This document shows positions 8,156 through 15,833 of a stretch of 17,333 nt of DNA, one piece after another. The stretch's first letter is position 1. The number at the start of each line of letters is the position of its first letter. The notes below the pieces were generated by a model. That model did no database searches, had not been told where the DNA came from, and worked only from the letters and a program-made list of their open reading frames with translations. The stretch is from NCBI GenBank assembly GCA_022865545.1, contig JALHTA010000192.1, positions 1-17,333 of the forward strand, in the 5' to 3' direction. Position numbers and translations under genes: made by a program. This DNA comes from Actinomycetota bacterium (GTDB lineage Bacteria > Actinomycetota > Humimicrobiia > Humimicrobiales > Humimicrobiaceae).

Positions 8156-9478
8156 ATGAATTTTAGCCAGGTCAGTAAATATCTTGATGATGCTCTCATA
8201 TTCGGTATAAAACCATCTCTTATCAGGATCAATAAAATCTTGAAGCTGATGGGTGATCCCCATAAAGATAAAGATTTCATACATATTGTGGGAACCAATG
8301 GAAAGACCTCTACCACTGTAATGCTTGCTGAGATACTTAAGGGACAAGGTTTCAAGTCTGCTTATCATATATCGCCTCATATAAGCAGTTATGCAGAAAG
8401 AATATGGATAGACGGATCTGATATGACAGAGGAGAAATTTGCAGATACCTTTGGCCAGATATATCCATATATTGAGGAAGTCAATAGCCTTGACCTGGGG
8501 GGTCCCATAACACAATTCGAGATAATAACTGCTATGGCATTTGTGGCTGCCGCAAATAACGGCATAGAAGTCATGGTATTGGAAGCAGGAATGGGCGGCA
8601 GATGGGATGCTACAAATGCTGCTGATGCAAAAGTTGCGGGACTTACCAGCGTAAGTCTTGAACACACACAGATCCTTGGAAGTACAATTCCGGAGATAGC
8701 TGCTGAAAAGGTTGAAGTCATAAAAAAGGGATCACGGGCCGCGACTATTTCTAATGATCACGCGGTCCTTGATATTATAGAAAAAAAAGCTTCAAGCATG
8801 GAAGCGGACCTATATCTCTATGGAAGGGATTTCAGCATAAGCTCCAGGGAGTCCATGGGCTTGTCGGGCTGGAAAATTGGACTGAAGGCAATATTTGGTA
8901 AATACAGCGGTATTGAGATCCCCCTTATCGGTGATTACCAGCCACTAAACCTCTCACTTGCCATAGTACTTGCAGAGCTTTATATGGATACAATAAATAA
9001 AAAGCTTGATGGCGGCCTTTTAAATGGCAGCCTGGCCGGTATATACATAAAGGGAAGACTGGAGATGATCAAAAAGGATCCGTTTGTATTTTCTGATGTC
9101 TCTCATAATCCGGAAGGTATGGATAAATTTTCTAAGGTAATGGAAAAATATTTCAAAACAAAGAAAAAGACAATAATATTTGCAGTTCTTGCAGATAAGG
9201 ATTATGGGGTCATGATAAGAAAAGTCCTGGGAGCCGCAGACAGGCTAATTCTCACATCAAGCCATACCGGGCGGAGTCTTTCTGTGGCTAAACTTCAGCA
9301 GAAGACAGCAGAAATAATGGAAAAGAGTTCAAGTGATATTAAGATGCCGACGGAAGTTTATGCTATGGACAGTGTGGAAAATTCTTTAAATTATGCATTA
9401 AAAATTTCTGGTACAAATGATATTATATGCATTACTGGTTCACCGACCAATCTGATGGGCCTGGATAAGATCATTTGA
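8156..9478 (+). CDS. folC: FolC: folylpolyglutamate synthase / dihydrofolate synthase family
   Basis: FolC enzymes use ATP to add glutamate to dihydropteroate and/or to extend the polyglutamate tail of folates. This 440-residue protein starts at ATG 8156, five bases after AAAAGGA. The Mur-ligase-type P-loop is GTNGKTST (46-53). The folate-site segment HISPH follows, then EAGMGGRWDATN (143-154), LEHTQILGSTIPEIAAEK and, in the C-terminal domain, SHNP (316-319) and ITGSPTNLM near the end. Several motifs vary from common forms: EAGMGGRWDATN for E-V/T-G-L-G-G-R-L-D-A-T-N, and VSHNP where D-G-A-H-N-P is usual. The placement directly after valS is a common bacterial arrangement and supports the call. 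Whether it has both activities cannot be read from sequence alone. Confidence 0.9.
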   Translation: MNFSQVSKYLDDALIFGIKPSLIRINKILKLMGDPHKDKDFIHIVGTNGKTSTTVMLAEILKGQGFKSAYHISPHISSYAERIWIDGSDMTEEKFADTFGQIYPYIEEVNSLDLGGPITQFEIITAMAFVAAANNGIEVMVLEAGMGGRWDATNAADAKVAGLTSVSLEHTQILGSTIPEIAAEKVEVIKKGSRAATISNDHAVLDIIEKKASSMEADLYLYGRDFSISSRESMGLSGWKIGLKAIFGKYSGIEIPLIGDYQPLNLSLAIVLAELYMDTINKKLDGGLLNGSLAGIYIKGRLEMIKKDPFVFSDVSHNPEGMDKFSKVMEKYFKTKKKTIIFAVLADKDYGVMIRKVLGAADRLILTSSHTGRSLSVAKLQQKTAEIMEKSSSDIKMPTEVYAMDSVENSLNYALKISGTNDIICITGSPTNLMGLDKII

Positions 9479-9577
9479 TATTATCTGGATCATTTAAGCA
9501 AGCAGAGGAACTGGAAATGCTAGAAAATGATAAAATGATTTTGTTTTAATAAAATTATATTTTTAATTGGAGGATAG

Positions 9578-10036
9578 ATGGATCTTTTTGGATACGTAGA
9601 TAATGTTCTAAATTTTTTCAGATTGCCCATATGGCGTTATCTGATCTATGGAGCAATATTTATACTGATAGTCATATGGCTGGCTTTTGTATACTGGACA
9701 TTCAGGGATGCAAAGCTCAGGAATACATCTCTGGTGGCTGCAGTTTTTTGGGCACTAGTCGTATTGGTATTTAACTTTCTTGGCCTAATAATATATTTGA
9801 TACTCAGGCCGCCGGAATATATAGAAGACGTGCTTGAGAGAGATCTTGAGATAAAAAGGATGCAGCTACTATTGGATTCAGACCTTTCCAGCTGTCCTTC
9901 TTGCGGTAATGAGGTTAAACATGATTTCATGATCTGTCCCTATTGCCGTAAAAAATTAAAAAATACATGTATTTCTTGCAAGAAGCCTCTGGAATTTAAC
10001 TGGAAAGTTTGTCCATATTGTAAGACGGCCCAGTAG
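9578..10036 (+). CDS. Membrane protein with C-terminal double zinc ribbon, function unknown
   Basis: The protein has 152 residues from ATG 9578, preceded by GGAGG. Two hydrophobic helices (about 19-41 and 52-76) are joined by a short polar loop containing YWTFRDAKLRN. This part resembles the PLDc_N-type two-helix membrane module, ending IYLILRPPEY. A charged linker with coiled-coil character (about 80-102) leads to two zinc ribbons made of four CxxC pairs: C106/C109, C120/C123, C131/C134 and C145/C148. This is the double-zinc-ribbon (DZR) pattern. The ribbons probably face the cytoplasm, where they could bind protein or nucleic acid. I do not know a tested function. It lies 99 bp after folC and 48 bp before ndk, on the same strand. 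Confidence 0.85.
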   Translation: MDLFGYVDNVLNFFRLPIWRYLIYGAIFILIVIWLAFVYWTFRDAKLRNTSLVAAVFWALVVLVFNFLGLIIYLILRPPEYIEDVLERDLEIKRMQLLLDSDLSSCPSCGNEVKHDFMICPYCRKKLKNTCISCKKPLEFNWKVCPYCKTAQ

Positions 10037-10072
10037 AAATTATAGGAACTATACTTTATTTAACTGGATAGA

Positions 10073-10082
10073 GAGTGAGGAG
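10073..10082 (+). promoter_or_regulatory. Shine-Dalgarno that decides the ndk start
   Basis: The purine-rich GAGTGAGGAG lies immediately before TTG 10085 and is the only good ribosome-binding sequence in this gap. The alternative in-frame GTG at 10136, which would give a conventional NDK N-terminus, has no comparable sequence at a usable distance. This supports translation of the Cys-rich N-terminal extension. The spacing is tight (2-4 nt). Confidence 0.6.
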
Positions 10083-10084
10083 TT

Positions 10085-10552
10085 TTGAGCGGATGTGAAA
10101 ATTGCAGCGGGAGCTGCGGACATAATATAAATAATGTGGGTATTGAGAGAAGTTTGATAATAATAAAACCTGACGGGCTGCAGGCCAGGGTCGCGGGAAA
10201 GATAATATCAAAGTTTGAAGATGCCGGCTTTACTATTGAGAATATGAAGTTGACAAAAATTGATGAGGAACTTGCCTCGGCACATTATAAGGATCATATT
10301 AAAAAGGATTTTTTCGGGCCGCTTCTTAGATACATAACTTCCGGTCCGGTCATCATAATGGTAATAAGTGGTGAGGATACCATAAATAGGGCCCGGAATT
10401 TGATGGGACCGACTGATTCCAGGAAAGCGCCAAAGGGTACGATCAGGGGGGATTTTGGAAAAGATATTACAATAAATGTAATACATGGCTCTGATTCTAC
10501 TGAAAGTGCAAAAAGAGAGATCGGATTATTTTTTAGTGGTCCGGACCAGTAG
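10085..10552 (+). CDS. ndk: Nucleoside diphosphate kinase with Cys-rich N-terminal extension
   Basis: NDK equalises nucleoside triphosphate pools by passing a phosphate from ATP to NDPs through a phosphohistidine. The family core begins at about residue 20 (IERSLIIIKPDG). It continues through NLMGPTDSRKAPKGTIRGDFG to the active-site histidine H134 in NVIHGSDS. A TTG start at 10085 gives 155 residues, some 15-20 more than usual. The extra N-terminus reads MSGCENCSGSCGHN, with C4, C7, C11 and H13 spaced like a small metal-binding motif. Beginning instead at GTG 10136 would give a conventional 138-residue enzyme, but that codon lacks a Shine-Dalgarno. The kinase call is secure. That the extension is translated and binds metal is inference. 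The gene sits between a zinc-ribbon protein and a DUF4321 protein. Confidence 0.95.
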   Translation: MSGCENCSGSCGHNINNVGIERSLIIIKPDGLQARVAGKIISKFEDAGFTIENMKLTKIDEELASAHYKDHIKKDFFGPLLRYITSGPVIIMVISGEDTINRARNLMGPTDSRKAPKGTIRGDFGKDITINVIHGSDSTESAKREIGLFFSGPDQ

Positions 10553-10613
10553 GTAAGCAGGGACCATAGTTTTATTATTAAGATATTTTTTATATAAAGA
10601 CAGGTATTAAATT

Positions 10614-10871
10614 ATGGCAAAAAGAAGAGGAAAGATAGTATTTTTCATTACCTTTTTCGGGGGAGTGTTAGGGGCGATCCTGGGGCATGTCCTTGCTGAT
10701 ACCATTCCGATACTTGATAGAGGGTTAAAGGTAGGCACCGATTCATTAAACCTTAACCTTTATCTCATAGACATCAGTTTTGGGATACATATAAATATTA
10801 CTCTTGGTGCCATAATAGGATTGCTTATTGCATTTTTACTTGCAGATGTTGGAACAAGAAGAAGGTCTTAG
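10614..10871 (+). CDS. DUF4321-type small membrane protein
   Basis: This 85-residue protein starts at ATG 10614 with only a weak AGG about nine bases upstream. A basic N-terminus (MAKRRGK) precedes a Gly-rich membrane helix (about 8-30, FFGGVLGAILGHVLAD). A polar middle with alternating hydrophobic residues follows (LNLNLYLIDISFGIHINI), then a second helix (about 60-79) and a basic tail (RRRS). The pattern matches the DUF4321 family of small two-helix proteins that I recall beside maf in other bacteria. No function is known. Its 3' end overlaps the maf start by 26 bp, so the two are probably co-translated. Its position before maf and mreBCD may suggest an envelope role, but that is inference. 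Confidence 0.75.
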   Translation: MAKRRGKIVFFITFFGGVLGAILGHVLADTIPILDRGLKVGTDSLNLNLYLIDISFGIHINITLGAIIGLLIAFLLADVGTRRRS

Positions 10872-11481
10872 GACCAAAATAGTACTTGCATCTGCTTCTC
10901 CCAGGAGGAAGCAGATCTTTGAAGCAATGGGTCTTGATTTCGATATCATAAGTCCTGTGGACTGTGATGAAGAGAATAGCGGGGATCCTTTTGATATTGT
11001 GTACCGCAATAGTATTTCCAAGGCCAAAAATGTTTTTGGAGGGCAGGATTTAAGGAAACTTAAGGCGATCCACAGCCGAGAGGACTTCAGGTTTTTAATC
11101 TCAAGTTTTGATACAATAGTATCAATAGAAGGCAGGGTACTTGGAAAACCTTCTGGTCCCGGAGAGGGATATGAGTATATAAGCCTGCTTTCTGGCAGGA
11201 CCCACAGAGTAATAAGTGGAGCATGTGTCCTGGACAGCAGTACGGGAAAATACGAATACAAAAGCAGCACCACACAAGTAGATTTTAGGAAATTATCTGA
11301 AAGTGAGATAAGAAATTATATCTCACATAATGATGTAGGAGATAAGGCAGGAGGATATAATATAAATGGTCCCGGCCTGGTACTTGTGGAAAAGATAAAT
11401 GGATGTTTTTATAATGTAGCCGGGGTACCGGTTTATGAGTATATAGGACTATTGGAAAAGTTTAATTATAAAATATTGTAG
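10846..11481 (+). CDS. maf: Maf-like nucleotide pyrophosphatase
   Basis: Maf proteins hydrolyse dTTP, UTP or modified nucleoside triphosphates to the monophosphate and pyrophosphate, cleaning the nucleotide pool, and they are linked to septum and cell-shape gene clusters. The substrate-loop signature LASASPRR occupies 14-21. The likely catalytic Asp is D89 in FDTIVSIEGRVLGKP, followed by LLSGRTHRVISG. About 13 more residues than usual separate the signature from this Asp (region ARKNVFGGQD-like to REDFRF), and SFDT replaces the usual G/S-A-D-T. ATG 10846 gives 211 residues and overlaps the upstream gene. An in-frame TTG at 10828 is possible, and the true start is uncertain because the family usually begins only a few residues before LASASPRR. 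The stop is 18 bp before mreB. Confidence 0.92.
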   Translation: MLEQEEGLRTKIVLASASPRRKQIFEAMGLDFDIISPVDCDEENSGDPFDIVYRNSISKAKNVFGGQDLRKLKAIHSREDFRFLISSFDTIVSIEGRVLGKPSGPGEGYEYISLLSGRTHRVISGACVLDSSTGKYEYKSSTTQVDFRKLSESEIRNYISHNDVGDKAGGYNINGPGLVLVEKINGCFYNVAGVPVYEYIGLLEKFNYKIL

Positions 11482-11499
11482 AAGTCTAAGGAGTAGCAG

Positions 11500-12531
11500 A
11501 TGTTCGACTTTTTTTTGAATGTGATCGGCAGGGATATGGGTATCGATCTGGGTACAGCAAATACCCTGGTATATGTGAAGAGCAAGGGTATCGTCCTGGA
11601 GGAGCCTTCAATCGTAGCTATAGATAAGAACAAGAAAAGGATACTGGCTGTTGGTACGGAAGCTAAAAGAATGGTCGGACGTACCCCTGGAAATATCATA
11701 GCGGTAAGACCACTTAAGGACGGCGTCATCGCAGATTTTGAGACAACTGAAAAAATGCTCAGGTATTTTATCCAGACGGTGCATAAAAATGTTGCTTTTG
11801 CAAGGCCCCGTATCGTGATCTGTGTTCCATCGGGCATCACACCTGTTGAGAAAAAAGCAGTAATTGAAGCAACGGAGCAGGCGGGAGCCCGTGCAGCATA
11901 TATCATAGAGGAGCCTCTTGCGGCAGCGATAGGTGCAAATCTTCCAATTGATGAACCGACGGGAAGCATGATCGTAGACATCGGCGGCGGTACCTCAGAA
12001 GTTGCTGTAATATCTCTGGGGGGGATAGTAGTCAGCCAGTCACTCCGTATAGGCGGCGATGAGATGGATGAAGCAATTGTCTATTATCTCAAGAAGGATC
12101 ACAATCTACTTGTGGGTGAGAGAACATCAGAGCGTGTAAAAATGGAAATAGGGTCTGCATTTCCACTTGAGAATGAAGAAAAGATGGAAATAAATGGAAG
12201 GGACCTGGTCACAGGACTTCCCAAGACTATAATAATCACAAGTCAACAGATAAGAAAAGCTCTTGAAAAACCGGTCGCGGACATCGTCAATTCGATAGTT
12301 GAGGTGCTTGACGGCACCCCGCCTGAGCTTTCTTCTGACATTATGAAAAGGGGCATAGTCCTTGCGGGCGGAGGTTCATTGCTTAAAGGGCTTTCAGAAA
12401 GAATAAGCCGTGAAACACACGTTCCGGTATATATGGCAGAGGATCCGCTTGCAGCAGTTGCAATAGGAGCCGGAAAATGTGTAGAAGATTTTGCAACCTT
12501 AAAAAAATATTTACGTTTCTCAGCTCAGTAA
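11500..12531 (+). CDS. mreB: MreB, actin-like rod-shape determinant
   Basis: MreB polymerises with ATP into membrane-bound filaments that steer lateral cell-wall synthesis. The protein has 343 residues, the normal length, from ATG 11500 behind AAGGAG. The actin-fold motifs are intact: phosphate-1 loop [12 protein letters not shown] (D16), the [10 protein letters not shown] connect region, phosphate-2 loop DIGGGTSEV (160-168) and adenosine motif [12 protein letters not shown] near residue 290. The N-terminus [12 protein letters not shown] could form a membrane-touching amphipathic helix. It is the first of five consecutive elongasome genes, so the cluster probably specifies rod-shaped growth. 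Confidence 0.97.
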   Translation: MFDFFLNVIGRDMGIDLGTANTLVYVKSKGIVLEEPSIVAIDKNKKRILAVGTEAKRMVGRTPGNIIAVRPLKDGVIADFETTEKMLRYFIQTVHKNVAFARPRIVICVPSGITPVEKKAVIEATEQAGARAAYIIEEPLAAAIGANLPIDEPTGSMIVDIGGGTSEVAVISLGGIVVSQSLRIGGDEMDEAIVYYLKKDHNLLVGERTSERVKMEIGSAFPLENEEKMEINGRDLVTGLPKTIIITSQQIRKALEKPVADIVNSIVEVLDGTPPELSSDIMKRGIVLAGGGSLLKGLSERISRETHVPVYMAEDPLAAVAIGAGKCVEDFATLKKYLRFSAQ

Positions 12532-12579
12532 ACAGGAGATCCAAGATCAGAGACAAATTTTAAAATATTTTTATAAATC

Positions 12580-13386
12580 GTGATAAATAATAGAAGATTC
12601 AGAAATATCATTGTTCTAATCGTTCTTGTTTTTCTTTGCCTGGTCATAATCACTATAAGTTTTAGGGGTTCCGATGTCACAGAAAGGATAAAAGCAAGGA
12701 CACTGGATGTTTTTGAACCTGTTCAGGGAAAGATATCTTCCTTCTTCGGTCCTATTACCGGATTTTTTTATTCAATAGGCGAATATATAGGGCTGCGGCA
12801 AAAATACCTTGTTCTGGAAGAAGAAAATGCCAGCCTTCTGGCAAGTTATGCAGAGAGAACAAGTATAAAGATCGAAAACGATGCCTTAAGAAAACTGCTG
12901 GACCTTGATATAAGAGAGGATAATGAGACTGTAGCCGTAAAAGTAATAGGTTTTTACAGTAATCAATGGCAGTCCGAAGTCATAATAAATGCAGGGACAA
13001 GTAATGGAGTGCTTGAAGGCATGGGAGCTGTGGGCACAAATGGATTATGCGGTATAGTGATAACAGCCGGCAATAAAAGCTCAAGTATCAGGCTCCTGGC
13101 CGATCCTCAGAGCAGTCTTGGCGCAAGGATACTTTCATCAAGGAAACTTGGCCTTATAGAAGGGAGCCAGGACGGGACGATCTATCTGAATTATATATCA
13201 ACAGACGAGCAAGTCTATAAAGGTGATATTATCGTGACATCTGAATACGGCCAGTACCTGCCACCCGATATTTTGATAGGCCGCGTAAAGGAGGTCTACC
13301 GTATCTCAGGCAGTCCTTATCTCGAGATAGTAATAGAACCCTTTGAGGATTTTAAAGATCTGGAATATTTGATGGTGATAAAATAA
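12580..13386 (+). CDS. mreC: MreC, rod-shape-determining protein
   Basis: MreC is a bitopic protein whose extracytoplasmic part contacts PBP2 and helps activate the RodA-PBP2 synthase. The 268-residue protein has one N-terminal membrane anchor (about 8-27), a coiled coil near 72-108 (YLVLEEENASLLASYAER onward) and then the paired beta-barrel domain with family segments such as VIGFYSNQWQSEVIINAGTSNGV and VGTNGLCGIVI. A TAA codon two codons upstream makes GTG 12580 the earliest possible start. No Shine-Dalgarno is visible before it; the preceding 20 bases are almost entirely A and T. Translation may depend on coupling to mreB, 48 bp upstream, or on an unstructured leader. Confidence 0.95.
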   Translation: MINNRRFRNIIVLIVLVFLCLVIITISFRGSDVTERIKARTLDVFEPVQGKISSFFGPITGFFYSIGEYIGLRQKYLVLEEENASLLASYAERTSIKIENDALRKLLDLDIREDNETVAVKVIGFYSNQWQSEVIINAGTSNGVLEGMGAVGTNGLCGIVITAGNKSSSIRLLADPQSSLGARILSSRKLGLIEGSQDGTIYLNYISTDEQVYKGDIIVTSEYGQYLPPDILIGRVKEVYRISGSPYLEIVIEPFEDFKDLEYLMVIK

Positions 13387-13444
13387 TAATAGGATTTTAA
13401 GGTAATTGCAGCATTATTTATAGGGTCCTAAAAGATTTATTTTT

Positions 13445-13966
13445 ATGAAGATAATTAATAAAATACTTCATTTCGCATTACTTATAATAGCACTAATGGT
13501 CCAGATAGCTTTTTTTGAACACCTGGAGATGTACTTTATAAGTTTTGATCTCATTCTTATAGCTATTGTAGCCATAACACTCCTGGATGGTGCATTCTAT
13601 GGTATTATCTTTGGTTTTGTTGCAGGGCTTATCCTGGATCTCGCGGTAGGCGACCTTGTAGGTGTGTCCGCACTGGTATATGTGCTTGATGCCTTTATTG
13701 TCTGGAAGCTTGTTGAGGCCGGATTTAGAAGCAAGCTTATCTCACAGATATTTCTGGTTTTTATTGTCACTGAGGCTAATCTCATCATAACAAACCTTAT
13801 AAGATTTCTATTCAACTATCAGGTAAATTTACCGGGTATGGGTCTGGATTTATTGATACTGCCGGTCTTTAATATACTCCTTATGATAATATTCTATCCG
13901 GCGGTAAAGATAGGAATAAGCAGTGGATTGGAAGAATTTGAATTCAAATATAAGAATAAGACTTAG
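13445..13966 (+). CDS. mreD: MreD, rod-shape-determining membrane protein
   Basis: MreD is the integral membrane partner of MreC in the elongation machinery. The 173-residue protein is almost wholly hydrophobic, with about five or six membrane segments. The segment DGAFYGIIFGFVAGLILDL is typical of MreD. Recognition rests on this pattern plus its place between mreC and mrdA, because the family is poorly conserved. ATG 13445 lies 58 bp after mreC and lacks a clear Shine-Dalgarno; the nearest purine run, AGGG, is about 20 bases away. Its last 44 bases overlap the start of mrdA. Confidence 0.92.
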   Translation: MKIINKILHFALLIIALMVQIAFFEHLEMYFISFDLILIAIVAITLLDGAFYGIIFGFVAGLILDLAVGDLVGVSALVYVLDAFIVWKLVEAGFRSKLISQIFLVFIVTEANLIITNLIRFLFNYQVNLPGMGLDLLILPVFNILLMIIFYPAVKIGISSGLEEFEFKYKNKT

Positions 13967-15794
13967 AATAATAGTATATGCCATATTTATTTTTCTTATG
14001 GCACTACTGCTCAGGCTGTATTTCCTGCAGGTAATAAGCGGAGAGCTTTATGCCGAGATGGCATCAGAAAGTATTGCAAGGCAGCAGTCCATTGCGGCAC
14101 CGAGAGGAAATATTTATGACCGTAATGGTAAGCTGCTTGTCAGGAGTGTACCTGTAGCAGCCGTCGCAGTAGAGCCGCATATCCTGCTTTCAGATGATAA
14201 GGCGATCGAACTTCTTGGGGATTATCTTGATATGGATACCGCTGAGATCACTGAAAAACTTGAGAATGCTGATATCTCTTATCTGGAAAGAGTTTTTTTA
14301 AAAACAGGGATAGAAAAACCTGTGATAATCGCATTAAAGGAAAATAAAAGCAGTCTCCCCGGGGTAGAAGTAGTGGATGTATATTTAAGAGAATATAAAT
14401 ATGGTGTACTTGCCTCACATGTGCTTGGGTATACCGGCGAGATCGATGAGGAGAGACTGGCCCAGGCACCTTATAGGGATAAATATTCGGGAGGGGACCA
14501 GATAGGGCTTACCGGTCTTGAAGAGTATTATGAGAATACACTCAAGGGGGAAAAGGGAAGCATTATCTATGAGGTCGACCCTCTGGGGAGGCCCGTAAGC
14601 ATCAGGGATGAAATACCGGCGGAAAGAGGAAATGACCTTTATCTCACTATTGATATAGATCTACAGAAAATTACTGAAGAAGCACTGCATAGCGGTATCA
14701 TGGAAGTAAGAGAGAAAACCCTTACTAATTCTGAGGAACATTATAATGTTCCGGGAGGGGCGGTAGTCGTCCTTAATGCAAAAAATGGAGAAATACTTTC
14801 AATGGCATCATTTCCGACCTATGATCCGGGTGTTTTTTCAGGAGGTATTTCTTCTGAAGACTGGGCATACCTAAATGAAGTGGAAATCTACTATCCCTTA
14901 AATAACCGGGCAGTCATGTCCTATGCCCCTGGATCTGTTTTTAAACTGGTCACCGCATATGCGGGACTGGAGGAAAATATCGTAAGTGAATACAGCAGAG
15001 CCACCTGTTTTGGGATCTGGCATGGCCTGGGATCGGACTTTCCTAAATTTTGCTGGAAGAAAACAGGGCATGGGAGCCTGGATATGAGGGGAGGGATCAT
15101 GAATTCCTGTGACATATATTTTTACGAGATCGGTTATGGGCTGTTTGTAAAACTTAAAAATGCAGGAGAACTTTTACAAAAATATTCCAGGGATTTTGGC
15201 TTTGGCGGGACCACCGGCATAGATCTGCCTTTTGAGGATGAGGGAAGAGTACCTGATAGGGAATGGAAAAAAGAATATTTTAAAGACACGGTTGAATATA
15301 CTGTATGGTTTCCCGGGGATACTGTAAATATGGCGATCGGTCAGGGAGATATGCTTGTAACACCTCTTCAAATGGCAATGGCTTATTCTACGGCGGCTAA
15401 TAGGGGAATAATGTATGAACCTCATCTGGTAAAGGAGATCAAGGATCCCGGGGGAGAGCTTTTTGCCGAGAGCACTATTTTGAACTGGAAGGAAATAGAT
15501 CTTAATGAACATTATCTGGAAATAATCGAAGATGGATTTGAAATGGTCACAGGTCCAGGGGGTACGGCGGCATATACTTTCAGAAATTTTCCATTGAAAG
15601 AAATACCGATAGCAGGAAAGACAGGAACTGCTGAGGTGGCCGGTAAACAGGATTATGCATGGTTTGCAAGTTATGGACCCATAGGAAATCCGGAATATGT
15701 TATTGTAGTTATGCTTGAAGAGGCGGGTGGCGGAGGAAGCAATGCCTCGCCCATTGCAGAAAAGATATACAGGTATCTGTTTGGTCTTGACTAG
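13923..15794 (+). CDS. mrdA: Penicillin-binding protein 2, class B transpeptidase of the elongasome
   Basis: PBP2 cross-links peptidoglycan strands made by RodA during side-wall growth. The protein has 623 residues with an N-terminal membrane anchor (about 14-34). The pedestal/dimerisation domain carries APRGNIYDRNGKLL and, later, GLTGLEEYYENTLKG. The transpeptidase domain has the nucleophile S338 in PGSVFKL (S-x-x-K, K341), the second motif SCD (S395-D397, the S-x-D variant of S-x-N) and KTGT (566-569). Start GTG 13923 has AGGA seven bases upstream; TTG 13938 in the same frame is a possible alternative. It overlaps mreD by 44 bp and is followed by rodA after 39 bp, the standard pairing of a SEDS polymerase with its class B PBP. 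Confidence 0.96.
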   Translation: MDWKNLNSNIRIRLRIIVYAIFIFLMALLLRLYFLQVISGELYAEMASESIARQQSIAAPRGNIYDRNGKLLVRSVPVAAVAVEPHILLSDDKAIELLGDYLDMDTAEITEKLENADISYLERVFLKTGIEKPVIIALKENKSSLPGVEVVDVYLREYKYGVLASHVLGYTGEIDEERLAQAPYRDKYSGGDQIGLTGLEEYYENTLKGEKGSIIYEVDPLGRPVSIRDEIPAERGNDLYLTIDIDLQKITEEALHSGIMEVREKTLTNSEEHYNVPGGAVVVLNAKNGEILSMASFPTYDPGVFSGGISSEDWAYLNEVEIYYPLNNRAVMSYAPGSVFKLVTAYAGLEENIVSEYSRATCFGIWHGLGSDFPKFCWKKTGHGSLDMRGGIMNSCDIYFYEIGYGLFVKLKNAGELLQKYSRDFGFGGTTGIDLPFEDEGRVPDREWKKEYFKDTVEYTVWFPGDTVNMAIGQGDMLVTPLQMAMAYSTAANRGIMYEPHLVKEIKDPGGELFAESTILNWKEIDLNEHYLEIIEDGFEMVTGPGGTAAYTFRNFPLKEIPIAGKTGTAEVAGKQDYAWFASYGPIGNPEYVIVVMLEEAGGGGSNASPIAEKIYRYLFGLD

Positions 15795-15833
15795 GATAGG
15801 CTCCTAATAAAAACAAAATTTATGGGAATGTAG

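Noticed and set aside
9475..9549. A 24-codon ORF starting at TTG that overlaps the folC stop codon (TTGA).
   Set aside because: It is short, has no Shine-Dalgarno and no recognisable motif. It may be chance in an AT-rich gap.
10018..10046. TTGTAA and TATAGG 17 bp apart before ndk.
   Set aside because: Both hexamers match poorly, and most of the pair lies at the end of the upstream gene.
13387..13444. A possible hairpin between TTTTAAGG and CCTAAAA before mreD, considered as a terminator or attenuator.
   Set aside because: The stem is imperfect, AT-rich and has a long loop, with no clear T-tract in the right place.
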